DNA from: a virus
Virus record (IMG/VR): IMGVR_UViG_3300042731_002594
Span: 1-41,462 of that record
Direction: 5' to 3' (one strand)
DNA: 41,462 bases
This document shows positions 38,750 to 41,462 of the stretch, one piece after another (within the stretch, counting starts at the first letter, position 1; each line of letters begins with the position of its first letter). Below the pieces are notes generated by a model. It did no database searches, was not told the origin of the DNA, and saw only the letters and a program-made list of their open reading frames with translations. A program made the translations under genes and the position numbers.

Positions 38750-40741
38750 TCACGCCGCCTCGAAGAACGCCCCCGCCTTGCAGGCCCCCCAGAAATAGGA
38801 CCAGTCAACCACCACCTGGCCGTCCGGAACGTCCTGCGCCTGCTTGCACATGAGCCACGCCAGGACTTCCACCGATGCATGGGCGTAGACCATGAGGTCC
38901 CACAGCTCCTGTGGCGCGTTCCCAGGGCGGTGCCAGACCCATTTGTCCTGGCCGTTTGGGCGTCGCTCGTGGCGCTTCACCTCGCGGGTGAGCTCCCGGA
39001 GCTCGTCGTCGGTCGTGTCCACCGGGGCGTTGAAGGTGTAGGCCTCCTGGTTTCCGTCGTCTGGTCTCCACGTGCGCCTGAGCACCGGGGCGAGCCGGTC
39101 CTTGTAGTAGTCGACGAAGATGTGATACCCGAGCGTCCCGAGCTGGGTGGTGTATGGGCGCCACTCCTTCGGGCTATTCCGAGTCGTCTCCCGACCCATG
39201 ATCGGGTAGACACCTCCCGCATACTCAGAGCAAAAACCGGTCACCGTCGGAGAGTACGGGTTCGCGTCGATAAACGTCACGACTATGCTGTATTTTTTGC
39301 CGTTGTCCGAGATCCACTCCCCCTCCTCGATGAGCCGACGCAGCTCAGACCAGACCGGCGACTCGGGAAGGGAGACGCCCTCGGGGGTGTCGGTGTCGTC
39401 GTAGATCCGATTGTAGCTCACGAGCCAACAGACAAAGTCGAGCCCGGACATGGCCCACCCCCAGACCGCGACGGCGAGGTTGTCGCCGTGGACGTCGACG
39501 GTGCAGGTGAGGAAGAGGATCTCGGAGTCGCAGTGCTTCGCTACCTCGACATTTTTGATCTCGTCCTTGCGGTACCACACCCGGCGGTGAGCGGACGCCA
39601 TCGAGAACGCCACCTTACCGGTGTAGACCGTGAAGGTCTCGGCAAGGAAGTTGTTGTAGAAAACCTGAAGCTTGGCAGGATCCTTGATTTTTCCGTTCTT
39701 GTCGACGGCGGCGAGCCAACGCATCACACCGGAATACCATTTTCCGCGACGACTCATCATCCCCGTGACCTGGTAGCTCCGCATCTCCGGTATAACCGGG
39801 TCCGCGGTCGGCTTCCAAAACGCGTTATCCCTGGTGATAAGCCGGACCTTGTCGTGTTCCATGTGGGGATTGTCACAGTTTTTACAGTGATACCGTACCG
39901 TTTCGATGTCGAGCGTCTCATTTTTGGCGCCCTTGTAATCCCACGCGAGCCCGTATTTCGATCCGTTATCACGCTTCCCGGAGAACCTCAGAATCTGCGG
40001 CATTCCGCATTTCAGACACCGAACATTGTATTGACGCTGGTCCCCTTTGAGATATTGCTCCTTGATGAAGCTCATCCCCTCGATTGTAGGGGTGCACCCG
40101 AGGAATGCCTTGTAGACGTCCTTGAATCCCTCCGTGCGGTCCTTGAACAGCTGGATAGTGTCTCCATCAGCCACCCTTGCGTAATCGTCAAGCTCGTCCA
40201 TGAGGAGCAAAAGGATCGCAATCTCGCGGGCCATGCGCGGATTCTGCGCCCCCCTCGGGACCAGGTACCCGCCTCCGACCCACTGGAGTTCGTCCTTTGT
40301 GATTCCGCGCTTTCGGCTGTTGCCCGCGTCGGACGACTGGAAAATGTCACCGAGCCCGGACTGCTGAAACATCGGAATGTAGTTGCGCTTGATGCGAGCC
40401 CGGGCCGCGTCGATGGTGGTGTTGACGTACATGCACGGCGCCGTGCGGATATGGGCGGCATAGTACAACAGGATTGACTCAAGGATCGTTGAGTAGGCCG
40501 TTTGGACGGCCTTCATGATGGCGACCTCTCGGACTGGAGAGCGGACGTCGAAGCACTCGAGCGGCTCTATCCAGTACGGCGTCCGATCGAAGTTGATGTA
40601 CCCTGGGTCTGCGGTCACCGATGCCGGAAGAAACCGGCGCCGCTGGTTGAACTCTACGGGTGAGAGCTGAACAATCTCATGGGTCAGCCCATCGGCCATC
40701 TCTCCGGCCCACGAAGAGCCAATCACATCAATGTTGCACAT
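38750..40741 (-). CDS. Terminase large subunit (lambda GpA-like)
   Basis: 663 residues. GpA landmarks in order: P-G-Y-I-N-F-D-R-T-P-Y, the P-loop position M-K-A-V-Q-T-A-Y-S-T (76-85), S-G-L-G-D-I-F-Q-S-S-D-A-G-N-S-R-K, Walker B L-L-L-L-M-D-E (177-183), and a zinc-ribbon insertion with C242-x-x-C245 and C286-x-x-C289. The nuclease half contains F-L-T-C-T-V-D-V-H-G-D-N (the D of the metal site). The P-loop lacks the canonical G-K-T/S, as in a subgroup of GpA proteins. Role: ATP-driven DNA packaging and cleavage. Start overlaps Nu1 by 14 nt. Confidence 0.92.
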   Translation of the reverse strand: MCNIDVIGSSWAGEMADGLTHEIVQLSPVEFNQRRRFLPASVTADPGYINFDRTPYWIEPLECFDVRSPVREVAIMKAVQTAYSTILESILLYYAAHIRTAPCMYVNTTIDAARARIKRNYIPMFQQSGLGDIFQSSDAGNSRKRGITKDELQWVGGGYLVPRGAQNPRMAREIAILLLLMDELDDYARVADGDTIQLFKDRTEGFKDVYKAFLGCTPTIEGMSFIKEQYLKGDQRQYNVRCLKCGMPQILRFSGKRDNGSKYGLAWDYKGAKNETLDIETVRYHCKNCDNPHMEHDKVRLITRDNAFWKPTADPVIPEMRSYQVTGMMSRRGKWYSGVMRWLAAVDKNGKIKDPAKLQVFYNNFLAETFTVYTGKVAFSMASAHRRVWYRKDEIKNVEVAKHCDSEILFLTCTVDVHGDNLAVAVWGWAMSGLDFVCWLVSYNRIYDDTDTPEGVSLPESPVWSELRRLIEEGEWISDNGKKYSIVVTFIDANPYSPTVTGFCSEYAGGVYPIMGRETTRNSPKEWRPYTTQLGTLGYHIFVDYYKDRLAPVLRRTWRPDDGNQEAYTFNAPVDTTDDELRELTREVKRHERRPNGQDKWVWHRPGNAPQELWDLMVYAHASVEVLAWLMCKQAQDVPDGQVVVDWSYFWGACKAGAFFEAA

Positions 40742-41294
40742 CTTGAAGCTTCAGCGCCCTCTGAATTGAGTCTTTGAGCGGACCGATGAATGAGGTCAGC
40801 TCGGATCGTATGGCCACCTCGATCTCTTCTCGGGTACCTCCAGATTTAGCGAGGGGGTACACAGTCGACGCCATCGTCTTCGCTCCGTCCGTCAATATTC
40901 GAACCAGAAACGTCTCCAGTGGGTTCCACACGCCACGGATCATCACCTCGCGGGCAACTAGCCTGCCCTCAATCTGTGCGTTCTTCAGCTCGATTTGCTG
41001 GGCCTGGGCAGCAAGCTTTCGGCGGGTGAGGGTGTCCTTGTCGACCAGGCCTGAAATGTCAACGTCGTCCGGAGGGGTAGGACGGCCACGCCCCTTTCTT
41101 GACGGTCGCTTCGTCTTCTTCGGCTTGGCGCCCGGGTTGATGCCCTTCTTGGCGAGGTAGGACTGGACGTCGTTGTCATCGGTATCGATGCCGCCTCCCG
41201 ACACCGGAAGCCTGCCCCTGGCGATGAGCTTGGAGACAGCGGACGGGGAGATTCCGGCCAGCTCTGCGAAGTCGCGCTTTGACACAACACCCAT
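40728..41294 (-). CDS. Terminase small subunit (Nu1-like)
   Basis: 188 residues from ATG at 41294 (M-G-V-V-S-K-R-D-F-A-E-L-A-G). The first 50 residues form the Nu1 winged-helix (G-I-S-P-S-A-V-S-K-L-I-A-R-G-R-L-P), then a basic linker K-K-T-K-R-P-S-R-K-G-R-G-R and a helical region containing L-T-R-R-K-L-A-A-Q-A-Q-Q-I-E-L. An earlier in-frame ATG at 41321 lies within the candidate promoter, so it is less likely. Role: recognises packaging-site DNA and recruits the large subunit. Confidence 0.85.
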   Translation of the reverse strand: MGVVSKRDFAELAGISPSAVSKLIARGRLPVSGGGIDTDDNDVQSYLAKKGINPGAKPKKTKRPSRKGRGRPTPPDDVDISGLVDKDTLTRRKLAAQAQQIELKNAQIEGRLVAREVMIRGVWNPLETFLVRILTDGAKTMASTVYPLAKSGGTREEIEVAIRSELTSFIGPLKDSIQRALKLQDVQH

Positions 41295-41300
41295 ACTGTA

Positions 41301-41329
41301 CTTATGTCCACTTGTTGACATTAGGTCAA
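41301..41329 (-). promoter_or_regulatory. Candidate sigma-70-type promoter for terminase genes
   Basis: TTGACC (41329-41324) and CATAAG (41306-41301) with 17 bp between. The predicted transcript start is at or next to the Nu1 ATG, so the message may be leaderless. Confidence 0.5.
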
Positions 41330-41420
41330 CTCATGGGTTGACAGTCAATCAGCTACAGATGTGTGCTCTTGTCGTACATCAAAAGACAAGAACGGCCGAT
41401 TCTGGATGTCAACTGGTTGA
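41314..41420. promoter_or_regulatory. Cluster of TTGAC/GTCAA palindromes (operator candidates)
   Basis: GTTGAC-N5-GTCAAC at 41314-41330 overlaps the -35 box. TTGAC-N-GTCAA is at 41338-41348, and TCAAC-TG-GTTGA at 41409-41420 has the half-sites reversed. No gene is seen between 41330 and the right edge. Confidence 0.5.
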
Positions 41421-41462
41421 AAAACCTCGCAGAGCGTGAAAGGCGGCGGGCGCATACAAACA

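Noticed and set aside
38879-40477. 532-residue plus-strand open frame
   Set aside because: Antisense to the terminase large subunit, whose motifs are clear; long antisense frames are common in GC-rich genes.
1-41462. Circular or terminally redundant complete genome
   Set aside because: The two ends share no sequence, and joining right end to left end does not continue the methylase into a plausible D12 sequence.

Overview
The window is almost entirely a tailed-bacteriophage genome with a contractile tail. The gene set mixes lambda-type head genes (Nu1/GpA terminase, gpW, lambda-family portal, S49 protease with a nested scaffold, decoration protein D, capsid E) with a Mu-type tail and baseplate (sheath, tube, tail chaperones, tape measure, gp43 to gp48-like proteins). 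Nearly all genes lie on the minus strand and are read from right to left. Most junctions are ATGA, GTGA or TGATG overlaps, so translational coupling is the norm. I saw no integrase, transposase, CI/Cro-type repressor or ribosomal RNA, so lifestyle cannot be decided. The left edge cuts a DNA adenine methylase inside a tandem repeat, so the contig is not complete at that end.

Layout from right to left: a candidate promoter and TTGAC/GTCAA palindromes (41.3-41.4 kb); terminase (38.75-41.3 kb); a plus-strand island of four small genes with strong intergenic hairpins (37.35-38.75 kb); head genes (30.7-37.0 kb); tail and baseplate (19.2-30.7 kb); fibre-like and accessory proteins, including a leucine-rich-repeat protein and a lipoprotein (13.1-21.7 kb); a second plus-strand island with an Asp-rich lipoprotein and a two-TM protein (12.1-13.1 kb); a divergent control region (11.6-12.1 kb); a recombination module of RecF/SbcC-like ATPase, YqaJ nuclease and putative single-strand annealing protein (7.2-11.6 kb); a structured-RNA locus (6.35-7.2 kb); and an early/accessory region with a replication-type protein, zinc-ribbon proteins, a lytic transglycosylase, a replication-terminator-like protein, a serine hydrolase and a Dam-type methylase (0-6.3 kb).

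The most unusual part is the RNA locus. It holds a convincing phage-encoded tmRNA (ssrA) with tRNA-like ends, an H-type pseudoknot and a tag frame ending in AA. It also holds two tRNA-shaped genes that are 40-60 nt too long, and small hairpins followed by the same five bases (AACTT) directly before the tmRNA and one tRNA-like gene. Host: the Asp/Thr/Ser/Ala low-complexity stalk after a lipobox is typical of surface lipoproteins in Myxococcota and other former Deltaproteobacteria, so a host there is my best inference, at modest confidence.
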